A DNA stretch of 12,015 bases. Source: Actinomycetes bacterium (lineage in GTDB: Bacteria > Actinomycetota > Acidimicrobiia > Acidimicrobiales > RAAP-2). This document shows, piece by piece, positions 1 through 6,090 of the stretch. The stretch covers positions 1 to 12,015 of the forward strand of contig JAJYMD010000210.1 in the NCBI GenBank assembly GCA_021787255.1, given 5' to 3'. The first letter of the stretch is position 1. Each line of letters begins with the position of its first letter. A program made the position numbers and the translations under genes. The notes below the pieces were generated by a model. The model did not search any database. It saw nothing but the letters and a program-made list of their open reading frames with translations, and was not told the origin of the DNA.

Positions 1-206
1 CTGGCGGGGAGACCGTCCAGGTGACGAACCACGGTGAGGTTGCGGCCGTGATCGTCCCGCCCGACACGGACCTGTTCACTGAGCTCGTGTCTCGAGGACA
101 GGTCCGTGTTGCCCGTCGCCCACCCTCCGGCCTGCGATCGATCGCCCGACGCCGAGGTGGGAAGTCCAGCGAGGAGATCGTGGACGACCTTCGCGGGCGA
201 TGGTGA
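1..206 (+). CDS. Phd/YefM-type antitoxin, 5' end cut by window edge
   Basis: This is the C-terminal part of a type II antitoxin. The open frame enters from the left edge (first complete codon at position 3) and reads GGETVQVTNHGEVAAVIVPP. That is the typical Phd/YefM core, in which a G-E-x-V-x-V-T-x-x-G strand is followed by a hydrophobic strand ending in V-P-P. An internal GTG at 21 could be mistaken for the start, but the family motif begins upstream, so the true start lies outside the window. The tail is rich in Arg, Ser and Gly and ends with a Glu/Asp-containing helix (SSEEIVDDLRGRW) that probably wraps the toxin. The stop is 3 bp before the PIN toxin start, the usual antitoxin-first operon order. 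In this family the N-terminal domain binds the operon promoter and represses it. Family assignment is good from motif and context, but the DNA-binding N-terminus cannot be seen. Confidence 0.75.
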   Translation, partial: GGETVQVTNHGEVAAVIVPPDTDLFTELVSRGQVRVARRPPSGLRSIARRRGGKSSEEIVDDLRGRW

Positions 207-209
207 GGA

Positions 210-614
210 GTGGTGCGGACCGTCTACCTGGACACCTCGGCGGCGATGAAGCTGGTCATCGAGGAAGCAGAGTCCGACGCGCTCGTCGACGAGCTGGCTT
301 CCGACGACGACCGGCGGCTCGTCTCGTCGTGGTTGCTCCACACCGAGATGCACTGCGCGGCCGGCCGGCACCCCCGTGAAGTTGACCTCGACGCGGTGTG
401 CTCCGTGCTCGACACGGTGAGCCTGGTCGACCTCACCCGAGGTGACCTGCTCGCCGCCGGGACGCACGCGCCGCTGCGCTCGAACGACGCCATCCATCTC
501 GCGGTCGCGCTGCGGATCGGCAGCGACGAGATCGTCACCTACGACGCTGAGCTTGCCGCCAGGGCGCAGTCGGCCGGGCTCGCGGTGCGCTCGCCGGGCG
601 CACGAACTTCCTGA
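210..614 (+). CDS. vapC: PIN-domain ribonuclease toxin (VapC-like)
   Basis: This 134-residue protein is a PIN-domain endoribonuclease, the usual length for VapC. The acidic metal-binding residues can be placed: Asp8 in YLDTSAAMKL, Glu46 in LLHTEMHCA, Asp93 in SNDAIHLAVAL and Asp112 in VTYDAELA. Together they form the Mg/Mn site that cleaves RNA, usually tRNA or rRNA, in VapC toxins. It starts with GTG at 210, 3 bp after the antitoxin stop; a second GTG follows directly, so the start is uncertain by one codon. Translation is probably coupled to the antitoxin, which would neutralise it and co-repress the operon. All four acidic residues are present, so I expect it to be active. The RNA target cannot be read from the sequence. 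A solitary non-toxin PIN nuclease is unlikely given the partner gene. Confidence 0.87.
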   Translation: MVRTVYLDTSAAMKLVIEEAESDALVDELASDDDRRLVSSWLLHTEMHCAAGRHPREVDLDAVCSVLDTVSLVDLTRGDLLAAGTHAPLRSNDAIHLAVALRIGSDEIVTYDAELAARAQSAGLAVRSPGARTS

Positions 615-658
615 CGTCCACCCGGACTCGAGCTCCCCACTCGGGCAGGAAGGCGCCT

Positions 659-678
659 GCGGTGGCAGCCCCAACCGC
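659..678. terminator. weak hairpin between the convergent TA operons
   Basis: The 75-bp gap between the two convergent toxin genes contains a 5-bp inverted repeat (GCGGT at 659-663, ACCGC at 674-678) with a 10-nt loop. There is no T-run on either side. It may help separate the two operons, but it is too short to call with confidence. Confidence 0.2.
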
Positions 679-689
679 CGGGTCTGTGC

Positions 690-1067
690 CTATATCTCGA
701 TGATGCGAACGTGGGCGTCGAGATGGCGGAGGTCAGCCGGGTCGCTGGTGATGATGCTTTGGTCGCGCCGGCGTGCATTGAGCACCACGCTCGCGTCGAT
801 GGGATCGCGAGTACCTCGCTTCCCACACAGGATGCCGGCGGCCTTGGCGTTCGGTTCATCGAGGGGAGGGACGGTGACGTTGGCGAGGTGCAGCGTCCTT
901 GCGAGGCGGACTTGGCGCGGACCCGACCGCCATGCCTGAGCCAACGGGCCGGCCGGGATGTCGAGAGGGAGTCCAGCCGCGTGCGCTTCGTCGAGTAGCG
1001 CCTGCATCTTTCGATCAGCCCGTTCGATGGCGATCAAGGCTCCGGTATCGAGCGTGACGCCCGGCAT
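690..1067 (-). CDS. vapC: PIN-domain ribonuclease toxin (VapC-like), second module
   Basis: This 125-residue PIN protein belongs to a common actinobacterial VapC type recognisable from three blocks: LDTGALIAIER near the start (Asp7), IPAGPLAQAWR (residues 38-47), and RDPIDASVVLNA plus ITSDPADL near the end (Asp88, Asp91, Asp109). The second acidic position of the classical PIN site appears as Gln in LAQAWR, which is normal for this subgroup as I know it. Its ATG overlaps the antitoxin stop by one base (TGATG on the minus strand), so the two are translationally coupled. It is expected to cut RNA when its ribbon-helix-helix partner is degraded. It is unlike the first PIN toxin in this window apart from the fold, so the two modules do not look like a recent duplication. 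Gene identity is secure; the target is unknown. Confidence 0.87.
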   Translation of the reverse strand: MPGVTLDTGALIAIERADRKMQALLDEAHAAGLPLDIPAGPLAQAWRSGPRQVRLARTLHLANVTVPPLDEPNAKAAGILCGKRGTRDPIDASVVLNARRRDQSIITSDPADLRHLDAHVRIIEI

Positions 1068-1294
1068 CAGTCGAGACCCAGAGCTCGTCGCGCCCAGCGC
1101 CGGTCTTCGTCGGATGGTCCGCCCGTTTCTGCAGCCATCTCGGCGAGAAGTGCTGCCAGGTCCTCGTAGTCCTGGCGCTCGGCGAGCGTGGATGCGATGT
1201 AACCGGAGAGCGAGCTCGCTCGGCCCTCGTCGACCGCCCGACGTGCGCTTGCGAGCACTTCGTCCGGGAGGCTGATGGCGATCTTCGTGGTCAT
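1067..1294 (-). CDS. vapB: ribbon-helix-helix antitoxin (VapB/CopG-like)
   Basis: A 75-residue antitoxin. The N-terminus MTTKIAISLPDEVL is a typical ribbon-helix-helix DNA-binding strand (T-K-I-A-I-S-L-P), followed by two helices around ARRAVDEGRASSLSGYIASTL. The C-terminal half is acidic and helical (YEDLAALLAEMAAETGG), suited to binding the toxin. The frame is open further upstream to 1351, but those 19 codons (GDQRGIREATATCWYDGG) do not fit the family. The ATG at 1294 begins exactly at the conserved strand and sits at the correct distance from a -10 box for a leaderless transcript, so I chose it. It overlaps the toxin gene by one base. As an RHH dimer it probably represses its own promoter, where a 7-bp element recurs 11 bp apart. 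Confidence 0.86.
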   Translation of the reverse strand: MTTKIAISLPDEVLASARRAVDEGRASSLSGYIASTLAERQDYEDLAALLAEMAAETGGPSDEDRRWARRALGLD

Positions 1295-1308
1295 ACCGCC
1301 ATCATACC
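1291..1308 (-). promoter_or_regulatory. leaderless extended -10 promoter and repeated operator of the RHH-PIN operon
   Basis: On the minus strand a TATGAT hexamer (1306 to 1301) is preceded by TGG, giving an extended -10 of the TGnTATGAT form. The first base of the antitoxin ATG (1294) lies 7 nt after the box, where a transcript would start, so the mRNA is probably leaderless. No good -35 is visible, which is acceptable for an extended -10. The 7-bp element TCATACC (plus strand) occurs at 1291-1297 and 1302-1308, one helical turn apart and overlapping the -10, as expected for an RHH autorepressor site. This rests on pattern only. Confidence 0.55.
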
Positions 1309-1495
1309 AGCAGGTCGCCGTCGCCTCGCGGATCCCCCGTTGATCTCCCATTGCTCCCCCATCGTGGGCGATAACGGCGTGCGATCAGCGCCGGTGACGG
1401 TGGGCAGGAGATGACGAAGCCGCAGGTCAGTGGCTACATTCGTTCGTGGCGGCTGGTCATCAACACACGGATAGGTTCACGGATCTGGCTCAGGC

Positions 1496-1954
1496 TCAGC
1501 CCTCAGTGCCGTCGCGTACGACCACGACGGGACAGTGCGCGTGCGTGGTCACGAACGCGCTCACCGAGCCGAGGAGCATGCCGGCGAACTCGCCACGCCC
1601 CCGGCTCCCCACGACGATGAGCGACGCGTGGTCGGACGCTTCCGCGAGCACCTTGCTGGGTGGTCCCTCGACGACGGAAAGGCTGACGGTCGTCGGGAGC
1701 TCGGTTCCCAGCACCTCCTTCACCTCGCGCTCGAGCACCTCCCTCGTGTCTGTCTCCGGGTCCCAGCCAACGGGCATCGACACTGTCCATCCGTAGCTCG
1801 TCGGGGGGTGCCAGACGGCCATCACCAGAAGGGGCGTGCCGGTCAACGCGGCGTAGCGGGCCGCCCAGGCCAGCGCCCTCTTCGAATTCTCGGAGCCGTC
1901 GACGCCGACGACCACCGGTTTGGCATCTGCATGCGGGGCATCTGAGATGGTCAT
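1496..1954 (-). CDS. universal stress protein, UspA family
   Basis: A 152-residue single-domain Usp. It begins with the strand PVVVGVDGSENSKRAL, where Asp19 and Ser21 belong to the nucleotide site. It ends with the ATP-binding signature G116-x2-G119-x9-G129-Ser130 (GSRGRG ... LLGS), followed by the last strand CPVVVVR. This makes it an ATP-binding Usp rather than a non-binding UspA type. It is cytoplasmic and in related bacteria is linked to survival under hypoxia, starvation or oxidative stress. I prefer ATG at 1954 over GTG at 1960, because AGGAAG lies 5 nt upstream of the ATG while the GTG abuts it. No DosR-type box was found upstream. It stands alone: the next gene on this strand is a small ORF 140 bp upstream. 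Confidence 0.92.
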   Translation of the reverse strand: MTISDAPHADAKPVVVGVDGSENSKRALAWAARYAALTGTPLLVMAVWHPPTSYGWTVSMPVGWDPETDTREVLEREVKEVLGTELPTTVSLSVVEGPPSKVLAEASDHASLIVVGSRGRGEFAGMLLGSVSAFVTTHAHCPVVVVRDGTEG

Positions 1955-2031
1955 GACCACTTCCTACGTCGCCTGCCGGCACTTGGACAGGGCATTGTGT
2001 CACGTTCCAGCGGCACGCCCCGCTGCACCTC

Positions 2032-2049
2032 TGCGCGCTCTTGCGCGCA
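2032..2049. repeat. perfect 7-bp hairpin upstream of the usp gene
   Basis: TGCGCGC (2032-2038) and GCGCGCA (2043-2049) form a perfect stem with a 4-nt loop (TCTT). It lies in the 141-bp gap between the universal stress gene and the small ORF at 2096-2290, both on the minus strand. It could end transcription of the small ORF or sit in the usp leader. There is no T-run. Confidence 0.35.
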
Positions 2050-2095
2050 GGTTCCTGCCGCAGCCGGAGGGCCGCTCGTATCAGTTGAGGTCACG

Positions 2096-2290
2096 TCAGA
2101 GAGACGTCGACGCCGGGACGAGGATCACCGCGTGGTGGTCCTGGCGGACGAGCTGCAGCGGTGCGCCGACGATCGCGCGCCGGTCGGGGTCGTCTTCGAC
2201 GCCGATGACCGCAGCCGACCCGGAGCATTGGTCCAATGCGTACAGGATCGCTGCCACGCAGTCGACGTCCCTGTCGGCGTCGACGTACAC
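2096..2290 (-). CDS. small hypothetical protein (64 aa)
   Basis: I do not recognise this protein. The GTG-started frame reads YVDADRDVDCVAAILYAL, then a hydrophobic segment (SAAVIGVEDD) and a C-terminus QDHHAVILVPASTSL. The pattern of alternating strands and helices, together with codons that nearly all end in G or C, looks more like a real small protein than the opposite-strand frame does. The frame is open 19 codons further upstream, to a stop at 2348-2350, with no other usual start codon. No Shine-Dalgarno sequence lies close to the GTG, so it could also be the remnant of a longer gene. It is divergent from the RibD-type reductase (65 bp apart) and upstream of the usp gene on the same strand. 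Confidence 0.4.
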   Translation of the reverse strand: MYVDADRDVDCVAAILYALDQCSGSAAVIGVEDDPDRRAIVGAPLQLVRQDHHAVILVPASTSL

Positions 2291-2355
2291 GTCGAGGTGG
2301 ACGCCCGCCGCCTCGACCGGAGCGGCGTCAGCTCGGAGCTGGCAATGTCACAGGC

Positions 2356-3105
2356 GTGAGATCGCTCCTCCCGCCACCTTTGTCGCCGATGTCCGCCGTG
2401 GACCTTTTCGAGGCGTACGCGCTTCCGGCGCGTGCAGTCCGCACCCCCTTCGTCCGCTGCAACATGGTCTCGACCCTCGACGGGGCGACCTCGGTGCAGG
2501 GTCGCTCGGGCCCGCTCGGCGGCCCCGCCGACCGGCGCGTGTTCCACGTGCTGCGATCGCTGGCCGACGTGGTCCTCGTCGGAGCCGGGACGGTGCGCTC
2601 CGAGCGGTACGGCCCGGCGCGCCTCGACGACGACCTGCGCGTGCGCCGTATCTCCGAGGGCCGCTCGCCGGTGCCGCCGATCGCCGTGGTCACCGGGTCT
2701 GGCGACCTCGACTGGCGGGCATCGTTCTTCACCGACGCCGAGGTGCGGCCGCTCGTCTTCGTCGCCGGCGCCGCCCGCCGGCGGATCGGCGAGCGTGCTC
2801 AGCGCGTCGCCAACGTGGTGGTGGCAGGCGAAGAGCGTGTGGATCCGCGTCTCGTTCTCGAGCACCTGGGCCGCGCCGGCCACCGCTCGGTGCTCCTGGA
2901 AGGCGGGCCGACCCTGAACTCAGCCGTGCTCAGAGCAGGGCTGCTCGACGAGCTGTGCCTCACGATGCCCCCGCGCCTCGTCGCCGGGGACGGTCCGCGT
3001 CTGGTGACCGGGCCGGAGCTTGCTCGACCGCTCGAGCTCGAGATCGTCCACCTCCTCGAGGAGGACGGACTTCTCTTCTTTCGCCTGGCCGTTCCGCGCT
3101 CGTGA
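2356..3105 (+). CDS. RibD C-terminal-domain (pyrimidine/DHFR-like) reductase
   Basis: A 249-residue stand-alone RibD_C protein with a dihydrofolate-reductase-like fold that uses NADPH. Visible blocks are NMVSTLDGATS with GRSGPLGG (residues 36-56, substrate pocket), DVVLVGAGTVRSERYG (71-86, nucleotide-binding loop) and LLEGGPTLNSAVLRAGLLDEL (180-200). The family reduces the ribosylamino-pyrimidine intermediate of riboflavin synthesis. The mycobacterial stand-alone homologue (Rv2671) has also been tied to dihydrofolate reduction, so the true substrate is open. I chose GTG at 2356 because relatives begin M-R-x-L-L-P and this frame gives VRSLLPPP. ATG at 2389 is an alternative, and neither has a strong ribosome site. 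The deaminase half of bifunctional RibD is absent, and no other rib genes are near. The last 146 bp overlap the extended furA frame on the other strand. Confidence 0.86.
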   Translation: MRSLLPPPLSPMSAVDLFEAYALPARAVRTPFVRCNMVSTLDGATSVQGRSGPLGGPADRRVFHVLRSLADVVLVGAGTVRSERYGPARLDDDLRVRRISEGRSPVPPIAVVTGSGDLDWRASFFTDAEVRPLVFVAGAARRRIGERAQRVANVVVAGEERVDPRLVLEHLGRAGHRSVLLEGGPTLNSAVLRAGLLDELCLTMPPRLVAGDGPRLVTGPELARPLELEIVHLLEEDGLLFFRLAVPRS

Positions 3106-3595
3106 GCAGGAAGGCAGGGCCGTCTGGGGCGCCGCCGCGCCCGCCGGCGGCCGATCCGGCCGAGTGCGTCCCCTCGAGGGCGCGCTCGGCGCAGGTGGGG
3201 CAGAGGCCTCGGTACGTGATCTCCGCCCCGGTCACACGGAACCCTCCGCGCGCGTCCTCGGCGAGCGCGGGCAGCGGCCCTGAGCGCGGCACGTCCCGGA
3301 TCGTCTGGCAACCTTCGCACACCAGGTGGTCATGGCGGACGGCGGTGTTCGGGTCGTAGCGCTTCGGCCCACCGGCGACGTCGACCTCCAGGAGCTCCCC
3401 CATGGCGACGAGCTCGTTCAGCGTGTTGTAGACGGTCGCCCTGCTGATCTCGGGGAGCCGCTCTCTGGCGAGGTCGTGCACCTGCTCGGCGGTCAGGTGG
3501 ACGTGCTCGCCGACGAGCACCTGTGCGACGGCGCGTCGCTGGGCGCTCAAGCGCCAGTCGCGCGCCCTCAGACGGGTGAGCAGGTCGACCGTCAC
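2960..3595 (-). CDS. furA: Fur-family redox/metal regulator (FurA type), with unusual C-terminal extension
   Basis: A Fur-family repressor placed divergently from katG, so it probably senses peroxide or iron and represses katG and itself. The winged helix spans roughly residues 1-80, with recognition helix SRATVYNTLNELV. Metal-site residues are visible as H31/H33 and H88-D-H90 in RHDHLVCEGC. Two CxxC pairs, C93/C96 and C132/C135 (LCPTC), form the structural zinc site. Relatives end soon after the second CxxC at about 140-150 residues. Here the frame continues to 211, adding some 70 Gly/Arg/Ala/Pro-rich residues of low complexity that overlap the reductase gene in antisense. Start GTG at 3595 (VTVDLLTRLRA) matches family starts. 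An upstream TTG at 3652 would place coding sequence inside the promoter region. The tail may be real, or caused by a lost stop or frameshift. Confidence 0.88.
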   Translation of the reverse strand: MTVDLLTRLRARDWRLSAQRRAVAQVLVGEHVHLTAEQVHDLARERLPEISRATVYNTLNELVAMGELLEVDVAGGPKRYDPNTAVRHDHLVCEGCQTIRDVPRSGPLPALAEDARGGFRVTGAEITYRGLCPTCAERALEGTHSAGSAAGGRGGAPDGPAFLLTSAERPGERREVRPPRGGGRSRARAVEQAPARSPDADRPRRRGAGAS

Positions 3596-3611
3596 GGACC
3601 CAGGGTACCCC

Positions 3612-3640
3612 TTGACATCTCTTGCATCGAATGTTAGAAG
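3612..3640 (+). promoter_or_regulatory. predicted katG promoter
   Basis: A perfect TTGACA -35 (3612-3617) is followed 17 bp later by TAGAAG (3635-3640), which matches the TATAAT -10 at four of six positions. The predicted start is near 3647, giving a leader of about 130 nt before katG. The surrounding 80 bp is clearly richer in A/T than the rest of the window. Confidence 0.6.
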
Positions 3641-3645
3641 CAATC

Positions 3646-3686
3646 TAGACAAAGACTAAGTCTCATTGTAGACATAGGACAATGTC
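3646..3686. promoter_or_regulatory. candidate FurA operator region between furA and katG
   Basis: The palindrome AGACT-A-AGTCT (3653-3663) lies between the predicted katG start site (about 3647) and a minus-strand -10-like TACAAT (3670 to 3665) that could serve furA. TAGACA recurs at 3646-3651 and 3669-3674. Inverted arms ATTGT/ACAAT (3665-3669, 3679-3683) and GACAT/ATGTC (3671-3675, 3682-3686) overlap the distal copy. The layout suggests autoregulated, overlapping divergent promoters. The elements do not exactly match a textbook Fur or PerR box. Confidence 0.45.
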
Positions 3687-3715
3687 GATCCTGGATGCAG
3701 GACGATGGCCAGGCC

Positions 3716-3758
3716 ACCGACCTCACCGACCTGCCCGGCGTGACCGACCTCACCGACC
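3716..3758 (+). repeat. 16-bp direct repeat in the katG leader
   Basis: ACCGACCTCACCGACC occurs at 3716-3731 and again at 3743-3758, exactly 27 bp apart. It sits in the untranslated leader just before the katG ribosome site. It may reflect slippage duplication or an RNA regulatory element. Confidence 0.7.
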
Positions 3759-3766
3759 CATCACCG

Positions 3767-3773
3767 AAGGAGG
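3767..3773 (+). promoter_or_regulatory. strong katG ribosome binding site
   Basis: AAGGAGG lies 6 nt before the ATG at 3780, a near-perfect Shine-Dalgarno sequence. It decides the katG start over the in-frame ATG at 3792 and suggests efficient translation. Confidence 0.85.
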
Positions 3774-3779
3774 AACCAC

Positions 3780-6023
3780 ATGAGCGGCGCCATGGACGAG
3801 AGCCCGACCACCCGCCCGACCACCCGCCCGACCACCCAGCCCACGCCCGCTGCCCGGCCGGCCACGAGCAAGGACTGGTGGCCGAACCAGCCGGACCTGA
3901 GCGTGCTGCGGCCCCGTGCCCCGCAGGCCAGCCCCCTGGGCGAGCACTTCGACTACGCCGCAGAGCTCGAGACCTTGGACTTCGACGCGTTGAAGCGGGA
4001 CGTGATCGAGGTGATGACGAGATCGCAGGACTGGTGGCCCGCCGACTTCGGCAACTACGGACCCCTGTTCATCCGGATGAGCTGGCACGCCGCGGGCACC
4101 TACCGGATCCACGACGGACGGGGCGGGGGCGGCACGGGCGCGCAGCGGTTCGCCCCGCTCAACAGCTGGCCGACAAACGTGGGTCTCGACAAGGCCCGTC
4201 GGCTGCTGTGGCCGGTCAAGCGCAGGTACGGCCGCAAGGTCTCCTGGGCCGACCTGCTCCTCTTCGCCGGCAACTGCGCGTACGAGGCCATGGGGTTCCA
4301 CACGTTCGGTTTCGGGTTCGGCCGCCAAGACATCTGGGAGCCAGAGGAGATCGACTGGGGTCCCGAGCGCACGTGGCTCGCGGACGAGCGCCACGACGCC
4401 GAGGGACGCATCGAGGGGCCGTTCGGCGCCGACCAGATGGGCATGATCTACGTGAACCCCGAAGGTCCGGGCGGCAACCCGGACCCGCTGCTCGCAGCGC
4501 AGCACATCCGCCAGTCGTTCGCCAGGATGGGGATGGACGACGAGGAGACCGTCGCGCTCATCGTCGGCGGCCACACCTTCGGCAAGGCCCACGGCGCGGT
4601 CGACGCAGGCTGCATCGGACCCGAGCCGGAGGCCGCGCCAGTCGAGCAGCAGGGGCTCGGGTGGAAGAACAGCTGCGGTGACGGCGCCGGCGCGGCGACG
4701 TGGACGAGCGGGCTGGAGGGGGCGTGGACCCGCGAGCCCACGAGGTGGGACAACGGGTTCCTGGAGAACCTGTTCGGCTACGACTGGGAGCTCACGACCA
4801 GCCCCTCGGGCGCGAAACAGTGGACGCCGGCGGATCCGGCGGCACGGGGCACGGTGCCCGATGCCCACGACCCGTCGAAGCGCCATGCGCCGATGATGCT
4901 CACGACGGACCTCGCGCTGAAGGCAGACCCGATCTACGAGCCGATCGCCAGGCGGTTCCACGAGCACCCCGATCAGCTGGCCGAGGCCTTCGGGAAGGCC
5001 TGGTTCAAGCTGCTCCATCGGGACATGGGGCCGCTGTCGCGCTATCTCGGACCCTGGGTCCCCGAGCCGCAGCTGTGGCAGGACCCGGTGCCCCCGGTGG
5101 ACCACCCGTTGATCGGCGTAGAGGAGATCGCCGTGCTCAAAGCGAAGATCCTCTCGTCCGGCTTGTCCATCTCCCGGCTCGTGTCGACCGCGTGGGGGGC
5201 CGCGGCGAGCTTCCGGAGCACCGACAAGCGCGGGGGCGCGAACGGCGCGCGCATCCGACTTGCGCCGCAGAAGGACTGGGAGGTGAACGAACCGGACGAG
5301 CTGGCAAAGGTGCTCGGGGTCCTCGAGCGCATCCAGCAGGTCTTCAACGACGCTCATCCAGGAGGCGCGTCGGTGTCCCTCGCGGACCTGATCGTCCTGG
5401 GCGGCTGCGCGGCCGTGGAGCAGGCCGCGAGGGACGCGGGCTACGACGTCGAGGTCCCGTTCGCGCCGGGACGCACCGATGCGTCCCAGGAGCAGACCGA
5501 CGTGGCGTCCTTCGCCGTGCTCGAGCCCCGGGCCGACGGCTTCCGGAATTACCTGCGGGCGGGGGAGAAGCTGGTGCCCGAGCAGCTGCTCGTCGAGCGG
5601 GCCTGCATGCTCGGCCTGACCGTCCCGGAGACGGCGGTGCTGGTCGGCGGGCTGCGGGCCCTCGACGCCAACGTCGGCCGATCGAAGCACGGAGTCCTCA
5701 CCGAACGTCCCGGGACCCTGACGAACGACTTCTTCGTGAACCTGCTCGACATGGCGACCGAATGGAAGCCCGCAGCCGCGTCCGAGCACGTCTACGAGGG
5801 CTACGACCGCTCGAGCGGCGTGCGCAGGTGGACCGCCACGGCCGTCGACCTGGTCTTCGGATCGAGCTCCGAGCTCCGGGCCGTCTCGGAGGTGTACGCG
5901 AGCGACGACGCAAAGGAGAAGTTCGCACGCGACTTCGTCGCGGCATGGGACAAGGTGATGAACCTCGACCGCTTCGATCTCTCGAGACGCGGCTCCGGGC
6001 GAGGGGTGGGCCAATTGGCGTGA
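3780..6023 (+). CDS. katG: catalase-peroxidase KatG
   Basis: A 747-residue bifunctional haem enzyme that dismutates hydrogen peroxide and oxidises small donors; in mycobacteria it also activates isoniazid. It is full length with both peroxidase-like halves. The distal site is Arg99, Trp102, His103 ([11 protein letters not shown]), the proximal ligand is His265 (GGHTFGK), and proximal Trp316 and Asp377 are present. The Met-Tyr-Trp cross-link residues are Trp102, Tyr224 (MIYVNPEGP) and Met250, with the same spacing as mycobacterial KatG. The mobile arginine is Arg414 in HRDMGP. Ser310 is equivalent to mycobacterial Ser315. The C-terminus [12 protein letters not shown] is conserved. The N-terminus differs: residues 10-21 are a Thr-Arg-Pro repeat from a 12-bp DNA repeat, before the conserved DWWPN block. 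It is divergent from furA and preceded by a strong Shine-Dalgarno sequence. All catalytic residues are present, so activity is expected. Confidence 0.98.
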   Translation: MSGAMDESPTTRPTTRPTTQPTPAARPATSKDWWPNQPDLSVLRPRAPQASPLGEHFDYAAELETLDFDALKRDVIEVMTRSQDWWPADFGNYGPLFIRMSWHAAGTYRIHDGRGGGGTGAQRFAPLNSWPTNVGLDKARRLLWPVKRRYGRKVSWADLLLFAGNCAYEAMGFHTFGFGFGRQDIWEPEEIDWGPERTWLADERHDAEGRIEGPFGADQMGMIYVNPEGPGGNPDPLLAAQHIRQSFARMGMDDEETVALIVGGHTFGKAHGAVDAGCIGPEPEAAPVEQQGLGWKNSCGDGAGAATWTSGLEGAWTREPTRWDNGFLENLFGYDWELTTSPSGAKQWTPADPAARGTVPDAHDPSKRHAPMMLTTDLALKADPIYEPIARRFHEHPDQLAEAFGKAWFKLLHRDMGPLSRYLGPWVPEPQLWQDPVPPVDHPLIGVEEIAVLKAKILSSGLSISRLVSTAWGAAASFRSTDKRGGANGARIRLAPQKDWEVNEPDELAKVLGVLERIQQVFNDAHPGGASVSLADLIVLGGCAAVEQAARDAGYDVEVPFAPGRTDASQEQTDVASFAVLEPRADGFRNYLRAGEKLVPEQLLVERACMLGLTVPETAVLVGGLRALDANVGRSKHGVLTERPGTLTNDFFVNLLDMATEWKPAAASEHVYEGYDRSSGVRRWTATAVDLVFGSSSELRAVSEVYASDDAKEKFARDFVAAWDKVMNLDRFDLSRRGSGRGVGQLA
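3803..3838 (+). repeat. 12-bp tandem repeat in the katG N-terminus
   Basis: Three adjacent 12-bp units (3803-3814, 3815-3826, 3827-3838) read CCCGACCACCCG, the last differing only in its final base. They encode the Thr-Thr-Arg-Pro repeats ahead of the conserved KatG core. Copy number could change without breaking the frame. Confidence 0.85.
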
Positions 6024-6071
6024 CGCCCGGAGCCCGCTTGCGGCCCCTGGCTCGCGTACCGCTCGGCGTCA
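6021..6071 (+). terminator. nested inverted repeats after katG
   Basis: TGACGCC (6021-6027, overlapping the katG stop) pairs with GGCGTCA (6065-6071). Inside, GAGCC (6030-6034) pairs with GGCTC (6049-6053). The structure would fill most of the 67-bp gap before the HAD gene. It may be an intrinsic stop without a U-tract or an intercistronic processing structure. Confidence 0.35.
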
Positions 6072-6090
6072 CGTCGGCAAGGCTGTGGGG

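Noticed and set aside
1295..1351. Longer antitoxin from 1351
   Set aside because: The 19 extra codons do not fit ribbon-helix-helix proteins and contain the -10 box; ATG 1294 is better.
1411..1620. 69-codon ORF starting at ATG 1411
   Set aside because: AGGAG abuts the ATG, and most of the frame is antisense to the universal stress gene with Arg/Ser-rich sequence.
2125..2883. 252-codon minus-strand ORF over the reductase gene
   Set aside because: Antisense shadow of RibD_C; its lower part is in a different frame from the better 64-codon ORF at 2096-2290.
1920..3359. 479-codon plus-strand ORF across usp, the small ORF and the reductase
   Set aside because: Arg/Ala/Pro-rich composition without domains; RibD_C in another frame accounts for 2356-3105.
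3596..3652. TTG at 3652 as the furA start
   Set aside because: It would put coding sequence through the AT-rich promoter and the TTGACA box; family homology begins at GTG 3595.
3695..4681. 328-codon ORF starting in the katG leader
   Set aside because: Beyond the leader it is an out-of-phase shadow of katG with Arg/Pro-rich low-complexity sequence. Only its first codons are kept as a possible leader ORF finding.
3750..6014. 754-codon open frame antisense to katG
   Set aside because: It mirrors the GC-biased codons of a certain gene; the product is His/Arg/Pro/Val-rich with no domain, and KatG explains the region fully.
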